DNA of 64,000 bases from Hyposmocoma kahamanoa (taxonomy: Eukaryota; Arthropoda; Insecta; Lepidoptera; Cosmopterigidae), in NCBI RefSeq assembly GCF_003589595.1, contig NW_020653900.1, positions 5,538,049 through 5,602,048 of the forward strand. Reading direction: 5' to 3'. Made by a program: the position numbers and the translations under genes. Positions within the stretch are counted from its first letter, which is position 1, and each line of letters opens with the position of its first letter. Of this stretch, positions 1-10,601 are shown one piece after another. The notes under the pieces were generated by a model. That model saw only the letters and a program-made list of their open reading frames with translations, made no database searches and was not told the origin of the DNA.

Positions 1-70
1 AGGCGGAGGCGGAGGCGGAGGCGGAGGCGGAGGCGGAGGCGGAGGCGTAGGCGAAGGCGGAGGCGGAGAC
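1..70. repeat. GGCGGA hexanucleotide microsatellite
   Basis: About eleven head-to-tail GGCGGA units, perfect for the first eight and then decaying (GGCGTA, GGCGAA, GGCGGAGAC). The array runs off the left edge of the window, so its full length is unknown. It is GC-rich against an AT-rich background. Confidence 0.95.
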
Positions 71-239
71 GAAAACAAAAATAAAAATATAAATCATTTA
101 TTGCAGACAATATACAGTCCATATTGATAGTACACTTACAAACTATCTATTCTACTGTTAGTACAAAAATTACAAACTAAAATAAAATGAATTAATGAAA
201 TGAATTTATTACATGATGAAATGCTTACATGACACATGA

Positions 240-740
240 TACTTGCTAAGTTCACCGAGCTCCCAGGACATGAAGTTCACTGAAACTAGCAAGCAGATCG
301 GAGTCCCACCTATCCCCTATCATTTTAAGAACTCTGTTTGAGCTCTCTCGCACTCTGCGCAGTCAGGATGCCAACTTTTTACGCATTCGTGCGTGAAAAT
401 CCTCTACACTAGCGTCGGCAAACATGCCTGATGCACTGCAGTATTGAGGAAGCCCAAACAGAGCCCTGAACACATTATTATACATAAAGGGCAGGGAGTT
501 ATAGGTCTTCTGAGTGAAATCGACCCATAGGCTGCTTGTGTAGAATCTCTGGCAGTATGCTTTAAAAAGCGTTATTTCGACTTCAGCTGAACAACGAGCA
601 AACCTATGAGCCTGCATATTACCCCGAACTGAAAAAGCCCTGCATTCCTTCTCTATATAAAATATGTTTGTTTTATTTACACCAAGGAACAATGTGTGTC
701 TAACAATAATAATCTTGTCAAAATAGAAATTCAGCATTGT
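240..740 (-). pseudogene. Non-LTR retrotransposon, C-terminal reverse transcriptase relic
   Basis: The open part at 363-737 on the minus strand reads through a tract typical of the region after the RT catalytic core in insect LINEs: VRHTLFLGVN, then a Cys/Phe-rich segment (AYCQRFYTSSLW), then YNNVFRALFGLP and FADASVEDFHARMRKK. Toward position 240 homologous-looking sequence continues in the same direction with stop codons. The catalytic core, including the YADD box, is absent, so this is a 5'-truncated dead copy. The clade cannot be fixed from this piece. Confidence 0.7.
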
Positions 741-782
741 AAACTATAATAATATTAAGGAAAACACTATTGTTAGGCCTAT

Positions 783-889
783 GCCTAGCACGACAGGTCG
801 CGACTTGCGCGAGAGCGACATAAAGCGCGAGATACTCCTATTCTCGCACAAAGATGGGCTCTTTCTTAACGGGCCCTGTCGTGCTAGCC
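783..889. repeat. Small inverted-repeat element
   Basis: A perfect 13-bp inverted pair, CTAGCACGACAGG at 785-797 and its complement at 875-887, brackets about 77 bp that is richer in GC than the flanks and contains further CGCG-type palindromes. The size and layout fit a miniature foldback or MITE. No convincing target duplication was found, so the edges are approximate. Confidence 0.5.
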
Positions 890-983
890 CTAGAACTCTT
901 CTTCCGGACTCCCGGCTTTTAAATTACACTCCTAGTATCGAACAGACAAGTACCATGGCGAGTCGGGTTTAAACTTATTACTT

Positions 984-2320
984 ATGAAAAGTGATATATT
1001 ATAACACGTAAAAATTATCTAAATTGACAATATATGAAATGATTGCTATATAATCTGAGCTTTATATAAAAAAAATACATAAAATGTAAATGTTACATCA
1101 AACAAGAATTATATGAAGTTAAATTATAGGAAGTGAAATTGGTCGAAATAAAAATTATATTAAATTAACGGTATTTGTTTCGAAATTAATTTATATCATT
1201 TTCTTTACCTAAGTGGCCTCGCTTATAAGAAAATTAAATAAACTAATAAGCGTACTCTAATAAAAGCTTAAATACTACAAACTCATTCTAGGATTAAATT
1301 ATATGAATAAAATTGGGTCCCCCTCGGCAAGGTGCCCAAAATGCTGGTAGTGTTCCCACTTATGGTATGAATATGCTAATGCGTTGGGCAAGATAGCTGC
1401 CGGCACTTGGGTTTCCCAGACAGTCTATTAATTTGTTGGAAAATATTTAGGATAAATTTCTCTATCTAAACTTACGGCGTAATACTAAACTTACTTACGT
1501 AAACTAAAGTACGAATTTTCTGTAACTTTCGCAAAATTTTAACTTTAAATCCAAATGCACTCCACGAACTGAAACTTTCGAGAACGTAAAGTGCAATTTC
1601 ACCGGCGGAATCCCTTTTTTAAACTTTTAATACCAATTCAACTTGAAGAGTCAGCATTTTACCGTTTTCGAATTAATGCTGTTTCCAAAATTATAGTTCA
1701 AGAGACGATTTTACGACTGAAGGATTTAGTGGATGGAATTGCACGAATTTCAAGCTAACACCGGTCAGAGATTATTTGTGTCGTGTCGCTTAATTCCGTT
1801 TGAATCGAAAACGAATTTTCATAATCGTCTTAAGAGCTTTATGTGGGATTTTCCACAAAACCAACGGCTGCATTAGCGAATACGTACCCAATGACGATCA
1901 ATTATAATTGATCCGATCACAAACTAAGATACTGGTGGAAATATGAAATGGGCGTTCCCTAGTAGCCATTGTTATGATATACCTATCATAACCAACCTTT
2001 GTAACTTAACTTATAAACTACGCCACTATAAACTTTCATTTTAGATTACTGCAAAAATATTGCAATCTTTTTAAAGTCACTCATTATTTTTTAACATAAC
2101 TAGTAAGTAAGAATACAAAGTGCTTTCGTTTTATCTTCCGCATATAGCTTTTCCACCACAAGTCTTTCTAAAGTTTAAACTTGACAATGAAGAAAGACAC
2201 AGTACTGCATAAGGGTCGGATGTCACTGTATGCGATATTACTTGTACTTTTAGACATCATAGTACAAATGAGATACTTGAAATAAAACGTAGTAAATACG
2301 ACGTGCCGATTGCGAGCACA
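984..2320. other. AT-rich intergenic stretch, no gene recognised
   Basis: No open frame of useful length, RNA gene or clear repeat structure was recognised. A block of more balanced composition around 1315-1440 may be an old repeat, but nothing in it could be named. Confidence 0.5.
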
Positions 2321-2324
2321 AAAT

Positions 2325-2500
2325 GGAGATGGGCAGCACACGATGCTACGCTAGACGACGACCGATGGAGTGGTACCCAGTAAGAGCAAAACGTCTTCGA
2401 GGCAGACCACCTGCTAGATGTTCGGACCGATTGAGCTGGTGCGCAAAAGAGGAGGCCTATACCCAGCAGTGAGTGTTAACGGGCTGAGATGCTGATGATG
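2325..2500 (+). pseudogene. RTE-type LINE, 3'-terminal fragment
   Basis: Plus-strand sequence matches the last coding segment and tail of the same LINE group as the element at 2614-5744. The frame gives GRPPARCSDRLSW followed by EEAYTQQ and a stop, corresponding to GRPPTRWTDDLVEV and GEAYAQQWASYG at the end of the larger copy. It finishes in the GCTGATGATGA tail typical of the group. It lies only about 100 bp from the larger copy, which has the opposite orientation. It is a short 5'-truncated insertion. Confidence 0.75.
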
Positions 2501-2620
2501 AGGCGCGATGAAAGAAAAGCTCCATAGATTTAACTTTTGCAATCTTAACACGATTTAAATACCTGCTTTTTCAATTCATTCTAATCTAACGCGTTATTAT
2601 CTATTAGCGGTCATCATCAG

Positions 2621-3853
2621 TCAGCCATACGACGCCCACTGCTGGGCATAGGCCTCCCCCAACGATCTCCACGACGATCGGTTCTGCGCTGCCCGCATCC
2701 ATCGGCTTCCCGCGACCTCCACCAGATCGTCGGTCCACCTGGTGGGGGGCCTACCCACTGAGCGTCGTCCGGTGCGCGGTCGCCATTGAAGAACCTTTCC
2801 GCCCCAACGGCCATCGGTTCTCCTAGCTATGTGCCCCGCCCACTGCCACTTCAGCTGAGCAATTCTTCGAGCTATGTCGGTTACCTTAGTTCTCCTACGG
2901 ATTTCCTCATTTCTGATTCTATCACGCAGGGAAATACTGAGCATCGCTCTCTCCATTGCTCGCTGAGTGACCTTGAGCCTTCTTATGAGGCCCATAGTGA
3001 GGGACCACGTTTCTGATCCATATGTGATCACTGGCAACACACACTGGTCAAAGACTTTCGTCTTGAGACATTGAGGTAATTTGGACGCAAAGATTTTTTG
3101 GAGTTTCCCGAACGCTGCCCATCCGAGCTGGATTCGACGAGAGATCTCTTTCTCAAAGTTGGACTTACCTAACTGGATTGTCTGCCCCAGGTATACGTAA
3201 TGGTCAACAACTTCGAGTGTAATGCTCCCAATTTTAACTGGAGCGGGTACAACATGGACATTCGATATGATCTTCGTCTTGTCCATGTTCATCTTAAGAC
3301 CCACTCTTTGGGAAACACTACTGAGATCTTCGAGCATTGTGTTCAGGTCTCCCAAGGTCTCAGCCATAAGAACTATATCATCGGCAAATCGAAGGTGTGT
3401 TAGGTACTCGCCATTGATGTTGATGCCAAGTCCTTTCCAGTCCAGAAGCTTGAAAATATCCTCCAACGCGGCAGTGAACATCTTTGGAGATATCACATCT
3501 CCCTGTCTCACGCCTCGTTGCAGTTGGATAGGATTAGAGCTCTGATCCTGTAATCGGACTGACATAGTGGCATTTTTGTATAAGTACCTTAACACCTCTA
3601 TGTACCTATAGTCTATTTGGCACCTTTGGAGAGACTGCAGCACCGCCCAGGTCTCGATCGAATCAAAGGCCTTCTCATAGTCCACAAACGCTAAGCAAAG
3701 TGGCCGGTTATACTCCTCGGTCTTCTGTATAACCTGCCGCAGCGTATGGATGTGGCTATGGTACTAAAACCCTTTCGGAAACCGGCTAGTTCGGGAGGTT
3801 GGAAGTCGTCAAACCTGCGAGCGAGACGATTCGTGATAACTCTCGAAAACAAC
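2621..3853 (-). pseudogene. RTE reverse transcriptase, catalytic and C-terminal part
   Basis: This continues the preceding ORF in the same overall frame after two small lesions, one near 3868 and one near 3755. Between them the protein reads in another frame ([19 protein letters not shown]). From 3685 downward the frame is open for 354 codons. It contains motif A (VDYEKAFDSIE), RQGDVISPKMF, the catalytic LRFADDIVLMAE, and then LPVITYGSETW and a C-terminal WAGHIARRTDGRW...GRPPTRW segment characteristic of this LINE group. The ORF ends 8 bp before the repeat tail. The two lesions nearly cancel in frame but remove conserved residues, so activity is unlikely. Confidence 0.88.
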
Positions 3854-5599
3854 TTATAGATATGGCTGCCGATAGTTCTTCAAGAGTGTTTTATCACCCT
3901 TTTTGAAGAACAGAACGACCTCGCCTCTGCCCCATGCCTTCGGCGTTTGACCTTCGACGATGACAGAATTGAAAAGCTTCTGGAGGACTTTAAGTATCGG
4001 CTTGCCACCCGCTCTCAGAAGTTCTGTAGTGATTCCATCATCGCCCGCCGCTTTGTTGTTCTTGAGTTGTTTGAGAGCCACACTAATCTCATAAAGGCTG
4101 ACGTCCGGGATATCTTCGGTATAATGTCGGGTAAGCTTGGCTCTGGGGACTCTAACCTCGCTTTCAACAGGTGCTTTCGTGGAGTATAGCTGTCGATAGA
4201 AACTCTCTATCTCCCTCAGGATTTCAGGCTTAGATGAAATGATGCTACCGTCATCAGTCTTTAGCTTCGTCAGTTGGCTTTGCCCAATAGACAGATCTCT
4301 CGTGAATACCTTGAAGCCTTTGTTCCGCTCAATGGCGTCTTTAATACGCTCTGTATTAAATTGGCGTATGTCGTTAGTCAAAGACTTCGATATCTGCCTA
4401 TTTAGCCGCCTGTAGCGACTTGCATCCTCTGAGTTCTGTAGCCTCATTTCATTTCTATATTCCATGAGTTGAAGTGTTTTGTCGGAGAGTTTCTTTGTTC
4501 TGGTACGGTGGGTTTTGAAAAACTTGGACTCAACCGTACGGACAGTGTCCACCACTATGTTGTTTAGATCGTCCACATCTATGCAGTTTTCGAGGGCTTC
4601 GAAGCGGTTTTGAAGTTCGAGCTGAAAGCTCTCGGGGTTTTGGAGTTGTGCAGGTATTGGTCGGAGCGTAGACTCTATCAGTCGAGTTCTTTCCAGCCGG
4701 ATATTGATATTCAATGTGCCTCGTACCAACCGGTGATCACTTCCTGTTTTAACGGTGTTGATCACAGAGACATCATTGAATATATGCTTTTTCGTCGACA
4801 TGATAAAGTCAATCTCATTTTTTATTTTGCCGTCCGGACTCATCCAGGTCCACTTACGAGTTGGAGATTTCCTGAAAAAGGTGTTCATCATATAGATGTT
4901 CTCCTTTTCCATGAAATCAACCAACATCCGGCCTCTGGCGTTCCGCTGTCCAACTCCAAATTGCCCCACTCTCAGTTCATCACCGCAACGCTTTCCCAAC
5001 TTTGCATTGAAGTCCCCCATAACAATCGTGTAGTGGGTTTTGTAGCTATGCATGGCTTTTGAGATCTCCTCATACATAGCCTCCACTTCGTCATCTGGGT
5101 GTGTCGAGGTCGGAGCATAAACCTGAATGACATTCAACGAATATCGTTCTGATATTCTGAGTATCAGGTATGCCACCCTGGTCGACACACTTCCGATGGA
5201 AATCACGTTGTTAACAAGGGACTTGTGGACAATAAACCCGACACCGCCAAGGGACTGTTGGTCGCCCTCCCGGTAGTACAGTAAGTTGCCGGAATTAAGG
5301 ATTATCGAGTCCTCCCCCTCTCTTCGGACTTCAGATAGCCCAATGATATCCCAGCGTAACTTACTAATAGCTTCTTCCAATTCTGTGAGCTTTGCGTCGG
5401 TCCTCAATGTGCGCGTGTTGTAGGTTGCCAGGTCCAGTCGTCGTCGTTGATGGTAGCCGGGTCTCCCCCGGGGATTCTTCGCACCCCATGCCCTGGTTCC
5501 AAAGCCGCTACCGTGACTAGGAAGAGCAGGACTGCCGGGGACTAGGGGCCAATTCTTTGGTGTGTGTATCATAGGGGGGGGTTGTGCCATAATCGCCAC
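3854..5599 (-). pseudogene. RTE endonuclease plus start of reverse transcriptase (broken ORF, 5' part)
   Basis: A 581-codon open stretch. Residues about 55-300 form an apurinic/apyrimidinic-type endonuclease: LDLATYNTRTLR (strand with catalytic Asn), IIGLSEVRRE (catalytic Glu), VYAPTSTHPDDE, VMGDFNAKLG (GDFN box), and TVKTGSDHRLV at the end (catalytic SDH). This domain nicks target DNA to prime reverse transcription. A linker of about 150 residues follows, and then the start of RT with LKNNKAAGDDGITTELL and FFKKGDKTLLKNYR. The frame hits a stop at 3854 just after the NYR box, where the sequence jumps by several codons compared with what the family normally has (around 3868). The Met at 5599 is the first in frame after the leader. 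Confidence 0.9.
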
Positions 5600-5758
5600 G
5601 CTTGGCAGGCGGGTTGGCGATCGCAGTTCTGGCCAAGATGGATAGAAGACGCTGCTTCTGACAATTTTTTCCTTAGTCGCCTTTTACGACACCCACAGGA
5701 CAAGAAGGGGGTGGTGCTATTCGAGGCCGGCACCACACGGTTAATCTATTAGCGGTCA

Positions 5759-6251
5759 CAAATACAAATATCAAGAGAGAATTAAAGTAAATGAGAACTA
5801 CAGTAATTCCGTGCGTTAGAGAAGATAAAAGATCTAATTGATCAAGCACCTATTCAAGTCTACTTACCGTCTTTGGTAAACCACGTGGTGGCATGGAAAA
5901 ACACAGGATACTCGACGAGCATTGGAATCAACCAGGCGGCCGGTACTAAAAACACTTCTGAATCTTTAGAAGTACAATGAGTAGGATGTGATGCACATGA
6001 CGTACTTTCGAGATGATGTGCAAAGTCAGCACTACTTGGTGCCTGTTACAAGTGAGTTAACATTGTCGCATCAACCTACACGGAGATGATGTCAAATGGG
6101 AGAAGTGAAGGACCTAAAATTCACCACGGGAACAACGTGGAACCCCAAAAAAAAAATTTAAGATTATAATTACCACTACGACGCGTAAACGCGCTACGAC
6201 ATACAGCAACCCTTGGTTGCACAAAGATTGGTGTCCAAGTAACTTAATACA
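5759..6251. other. Non-coding spacer
   Basis: No coding frame, RNA gene or repeat structure was recognised between the RTE insertion and the next LINE relic. Confidence 0.5.
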
Positions 6252-6475
6252 AAGGTTCGTGTCTACAAAACAGTAATTAGGCCAATCTTAATGTATGGGT
6301 GTGAAACATTGACACTAACACTGAAGGAAGAACATATAGTTCGGAAGATCCTGGGACCAATGAAAGGCGAACTTGGGAACTGGAGGGCAAAATTCAATAG
6401 AAAGATAGAAGAACTATTGTCTGAGCCAAACATCATCTAGGAAATAAAATCTGCTCGACTTCGCTGGCTAGACTA
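6252..6475 (+). pseudogene. LINE reverse transcriptase C-terminal relic
   Basis: The plus-strand frame from 6252 gives KVRVYKTVIRPILMYGCETL, the segment that follows the RT core in many insect LINEs. It continues with VRKILGPMKGELGNWR and, after one stop codon near 6438, EIKSARLRWLDY. There is no catalytic core and no 3' tail. It is an old truncated fragment from a different LINE family than the one at 2614-5744. Confidence 0.7.
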
Positions 6476-7979
6476 TACCTACGTACTTTGGTGTTGGGGG
6501 CCAAGATCGACTTCGGATCCCTGAGCCAGCGAAGTAAGTAAGTGTAATTACCACTACATAGAACTAAGATGCGATGTTTACTGTTTTGATAAGGGTTGAT
6601 TGCAACCCATATCATTTAATATATTAATTATCTATAGGAGTATGTTAAAGTAATGGACAAAGTATTCGTGTTTATTTATCATATTGCATTTTTGCAAACT
6701 GACCGCGTAAATTTAAGTAATTTTATAAACTAGCGATGACAAGAAGAATTTACAGTTCGCCAAACAAGTATATTTCACGCGATCACTAACGGTTATCAAC
6801 AGTCACCAAGACATGACATGTATGTAGCTTTATTTCACCTCTATGAATGGATCCCCAACTCATTGCACCCCGGAGCCTGTAAAAGGAGAATCTCTCGGGA
6901 ATTCTAAATGCTCTCGATGCTACGTGTCGTCGTCACATCTTACTTCGCTTCGCTTGGAAGTATTAAATTAAAATTGTTTAGTGAGTACCCAACACTAAAA
7001 ACTTTATCGGGGTTGAAGACGGTATTAATGTACTAACTTTTTTATAGTTGTAGGATTATCCACGCCAGTGTACTTAAGTGTTATCTTATAGTTTATATTT
7101 GTTGTCTTAGAAATTATACTATTAAAAATATTATAATATAGGTACAGTCAAACTTTGGCCCGTTTTTTTCGTAAGCAGCAAAGAGTTTGATTTAAATCTT
7201 AAGTGTGAAGCATGACGTGCTGTACTATAATAGGAACATTAATAGCGTACCTTTAGGTGTGACATGTGTAGATCGCGTCATTTTGGTTGTATTGTAATAT
7301 TGAACGGCGGAGGATAATGTTATTTTATAGAATAAGCAGTCTGTTATTACAGAGTTGCGCGGCATGGTCTTTTTAACAAAAAATAATATTTTTTTGGCCA
7401 AATAAGTAAAAAATTAGGTTCCACGTTTAGTTTTATAAGATATTGTGATTTTTTCTGTCTAGCGAACTTAAGAGATTGCCTTCATAAAGCGCTGTGAAGG
7501 CATTATCTATTGTACGCTCAACAGAACTGAAAGTGTCTTATTATTCAAAGCGTATATAGACCCAGGTCTGTATACAAATAATTAGAAAAAAGATTAGACG
7601 AAGTATTAGGCGAGTGGGATAACACTAATAAATATATTGCAATCTGTGGACACTTCAATGTTACCCAACTAGCACACAAGCTCTAATAACAAACCGTACA
7701 ATAGCCAATTAGAAGTTTTTAATAACAGCATAGGCTGCATTAATAAATTCTACAGTAGACGTATAAGCGGCTACAGCGCCGCTGTACCCGCACATGGGCA
7801 CCGATTTATACGCTACGGGTCCTACAATGGTCGTAAATGTGTGTTAGTACGAAGATACAAAGGAGACAGAAAGAAGATGCGCACGGTAAATGTGCGCCTA
7901 AGTAATACAAAGGTGCTAGAGTCAAGTGGATTCGGTTTTTATACATATTTAAGATATTATTAAAAAATATATAAATAAC
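6476..7979. other. AT-rich spacer, no gene recognised
   Basis: Only short chance frames are present. No RNA gene, tandem repeat or inverted-repeat element was recognised before the element that starts at 7980. Confidence 0.5.
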
Positions 7980-8177
7980 CTTAGAATAATAACGCATAGA
8001 AGGATAGTTTCATATCAAACGAACTGTCACAAGTGAGGCAAAAACCAAATTCATGTAGGCGTAAGCAACTTGTAACTACGCTCGTCGGCACGCACACAAA
8101 TATACAAATAATGATGCCATGGAATAACATTTCCCTCAAAAGTGGGGAAATTGTATCTTGCTTAACTCATCATTAAG

Positions 8178-8254
8178 TTAAAGGTGCCTACAGATTTGCC
8201 CGACAATGTCGATCAGGTGCCTACAGATATGCTCGGTTTTGTCGATGAAAAACG
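8178..8254. repeat. Two short copies of a Harbinger-like MITE terminus
   Basis: AGGTGCCTACAGAT occurs at about 8182 and again at about 8214. Each is followed by a variant of TGCTCGGTTTTGTCGAT, which closely resembles the left terminus of the element at 28767-29029. They lie just before the tandem array, in the same element. Confidence 0.55.
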
Positions 8255-8267
8255 AATATAGCACTTA

Positions 8268-8815
8268 TTTGTAAATCCAAGATGGCGGACACGATTTTTC
8301 AAATTATGCTATATGGGTATCCTTTTCGAGGTATTTGGGGATGCTCATTACGAATATGGCACTCATTTCTAAATCCAAGATGGCGGACACGAGTTTTCAA
8401 ATAAATGCAATATGGGTATCATTTTCGAGGTACTTGGGGGTGCTCATGACGAATATGGCACTCATTTCTAAATCCAAGATGGCGGGCACGATTTTTTCAA
8501 AAAAATGCTACGTGGGTATCATTTTCGAGGTATTTGGGGATGCTCAATGTGAATATGGCACTATTTGTAAATCCAAGATGGCGGGCACGATTTTTCAAAT
8601 AATGGCAAGTTGGGTATCGTTTTCGAGGTATTTGGGGGTGCTCATTACGAATATTGCTTTTGTTTGAACTGTCGTGTTTGCCATCTTGGATTTAGAAATG
8701 AGTGCCATATTTGTATTGAACATTCCCAAACATCTCGAAAACGATACCCAACTTGCCATTATTCGAAAAATCGCGCCCGCATCTTGGATTTAGAAATAAG
8801 TGCCATATTCGAAAC
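8268..8815. repeat. Palindromic tandem array of 98-99-bp units carrying AAGATGGCGG
   Basis: CCAAGATGGCGG occurs at 8277, 8375, 8474 and 8573, giving periods of 98, 99 and 99 bp. Each copy is followed by ACGATTTTTCAAA, GGGTATCRTTTTCGAGGTA, TTTGGGGRTGCTC and GAATATGGCACT. After about 8665 the array turns round: CCATCTTGG at 8681 and CATCTTGG at 8780 are inverted copies with the same spacing. The whole could fold into a long hairpin. Frames through it are only repeat translations. The motif resembles the YY1/Pho binding consensus (see findings). Confidence 0.88.
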
Positions 8816-9600
8816 CTAAAACCGAAAATGCCATAAGCAAACATTAAAGAAAATAACTGTTAAAATAGATTAAAAAATCGCTTAAGAATGCTCCCCTTTT
8901 AAGAAAATAAAATATTTTAATATAAAATATTTCGCTTGAGTTACGAAAAGAAAGACATATAATAAGCTATCAAAGTTGTACTGGTGGTGCCAACACTATA
9001 GTAGAAACAAATATATACTGTAAATTTATTGCAATAGGTGCTCCAATTCAAATAAAATTTAAATAAATAATTATTCAATAAAGCATGAACGCAGAGCCGT
9101 TAAAAGTATTATAAAATAATTAAGTGTCCCAATCACTTACAGGAGTTAACGAAAACATTTAATGTTTATTCAAGTAAATATTAGTTCAAGATGCGCAAAT
9201 AAATCGAAATTACAGGCACCACTAAAATTTACGTAATATAATTATTTTGAAACAGAATAGCAAAATGGGGAGAAAAAAAATTCGTTACTTTGCAACACTT
9301 TCCTATCTTGTTGCCGCGAAATTATTTTTCTGTTTTAGTGAATATTTACATAAAAATATGAGTTGAAACGCATTACTTACTTGTGGAATGCGATGTTAGT
9401 GTCTATTTTGTTTGTCTGTTGTATTTTTACACCCATTTACCGCACATTTCGTCATTTTTAGCAAAAAATTTTGGAGCTGTTCGCGGTGCAATATGACCTT
9501 GAGCACTAACAGCCCGCGCGCTCCTGGGACGCGTTTGGAACCCTCTAACTTGCCTCACTTAGCGTGTGCGGGCTAGGTTTCTATGCGTTATTATTCTAAG

Positions 9601-10015
9601 TAAATAACCTAAAAAAACTGGTTTTATTAAAAACTGTAATGGCGTCTCAGTTACAACAGCCTTCAGAGTTTACTAACACCGTTCTGCCGATTTAGCCGCT
9701 AGTATTCATCGTTATAGACCTTTCTGTTTTACAATCGTGGTATTGACCCGCTATTGTAAGTTTTTAGAAGTAAAGTAGCTGTAGAATTCTCAAATATAAC
9801 GGCCTAGGCGCTACTTTAGAAATATATTTCTCTGCTGTAGATAAAGCGTTCGAAAGGCTGTAGTAAAATCTATTTACCAGTTCCAGGCTTTAGAAATATA
9901 CTATATACCAACTAAAGCATTTTAAACGAAGCTAATAACTCCATTCAAACACTTCTAACTTCAAAAGCCCTCTACAAGACCTCACGGTGTTTTAATAGTA
10001 CATTATGATATAAGT
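9601..10015. other. Spacer, nothing recognised
   Basis: AT-rich sequence without a usable reading frame or clear repeat. Confidence 0.45.
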
Positions 10016-10115
10016 GCGGTAAGTTGAAAATTACAGCCGAGGCGACATTGCTATTGCCCGAGCCGTAGAGGCGAGGGCTATAAGAAAGCAGAGGCTGTAA
10101 TTTTCAAAGCGCACG
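10016..10115. repeat. Inverted repeat beside the Crypton-like ORF
   Basis: GAAAATTACAGCC near 10027 and its complement GGCTGTAATTTTC near 10092 bracket about 50 bp rich in GCCGAGG/GAGGGC. It lies just downstream of the 3' end of the minus-strand ORF at 10194-10601 and may be one edge of the element that carried that ORF. Confidence 0.5.
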
Positions 10116-10193
10116 TATGTCATACGACGTTTTATAACATACTTGCGAGGAAATAAATAAGACTCTGACTTTCTTAAACGAATAAATCTTTAA

Positions 10194-10601
10194 TTACTTG
10201 TTAAAGCAGTTATAGAAATTTGAACAATTTTTAAAAGTGATTGTTACGTTGCCAGTTGGCATTTTTAATGTTCTCAAGTTATTACTATTAGTTACAATCT
10301 CCCCAGTCTCTCTCTCACTCTCTTGAGTGAAAGTAGGAGAAACGAGACCACAGAGTTCTGCAGTCGGTGGCGGCGGCGGAGGCGGTTGCGGCTGCGGCGA
10401 CGATGGTGAAATGTACGCGTGTGTGCTCGTAGATGGTTGAAAGTGTTGACTTTCAACTGAAAATGAATTTGCATCTTTGCTTGTTTTCCATATGATGAAA
10501 TTTTGATACGCTTGTAAGTATCTATCGGTCGATTTTTCAGGTAAGAGGCTTAAGACTTGTGGCGGTGTCAAATTAATAAATTCATCACTACTTGACGACA
10601 T
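10194..10601 (-). CDS. Short hypothetical protein, possibly an internally deleted Crypton-type ORF
   Basis: A 135-codon ORF counted from the Met that begins MSSSSDEFINL; an earlier in-frame Met at 10673 is possible but gives an unlikely aromatic leader. Residues about 10-50 (PPQVLSLLPEKSTDRY, then YQNFIIWKTSKDANSFS) resemble the N-terminal helical domain seen in Crypton-type tyrosine recombinases and their domesticated relatives. A low-complexity part follows with a run of seven prolines. The end (PTGNVTITFKNCSNFYNCF) resembles the Asn/Cys-rich tail of the same proteins. The catalytic recombinase domain between these parts is missing. Whether it is expressed, or a relic that stayed open by chance, cannot be told. 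The family call is from memory and uncertain. Confidence 0.45.
   Translation of the reverse strand: MSSSSDEFINLTPPQVLSLLPEKSTDRYLQAYQNFIIWKTSKDANSFSVESQHFQPSTSTHAYISPSSPQPQPPPPPPPTAELCGLVSPTFTQESERETGEIVTNSNNLRTLKMPTGNVTITFKNCSNFYNCFNK

Larger units (their letters stand above)
2600..5758 (-). mobile_element. Near full-length RTE-type non-LTR retrotransposon with 14-bp target duplication
   Basis: A minus-strand LINE of about 3.13 kb. The 14-mer TCTATTAGCGGTCA occurs at 2600-2613 and again at 5745-5758, flanking the element as a target-site duplication. The 3' end is a short TGATGA-type repeat without poly(A). The 5' end (5600-5744) carries the leader with GTGTCGTAAAAGGCGACTAA that I associate with lepidopteran RTE copies. 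One ORF encodes an N-terminal APE-like endonuclease and then reverse transcriptase. The perfect duplication implies a fairly recent insertion, yet the ORF has two small lesions in the RT (see the two coding entries), so this copy is probably not autonomous. Confidence 0.9.
7980..9600. mobile_element. 1.6-kb element with 16-bp terminal inverted repeats and 8-bp duplication
   Basis: The left end begins CTTAGAATAATAACGC at 7980 and the right end is its exact complement finishing at 9600. The 8-mer TAAATAAC lies immediately outside both ends (7972-7979 and 9601-9608), a target duplication of hAT-like size. Beyond the inverted repeats the subterminal parts (ATAGTTTCATATCAAACGAA on the left, GCGTGTGCGGGCTAGG on the right) recur in the shorter copy at 13984-14390. 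No transposase frame is present, so it is non-autonomous. Its interior holds the 98-99-bp palindromic array and fragments of another MITE, so it is a composite. Confidence 0.82.

Noticed and set aside
2786..5062. Plus-strand ORFs across 2786-5062
   Set aside because: They are antisense shadows of the RTE endonuclease and reverse transcriptase.
8335..8819. Protein-coding gene in the 8335-8819 frames
   Set aside because: The frames are translations of the 98-99-bp tandem repeat and change phase with unit length.
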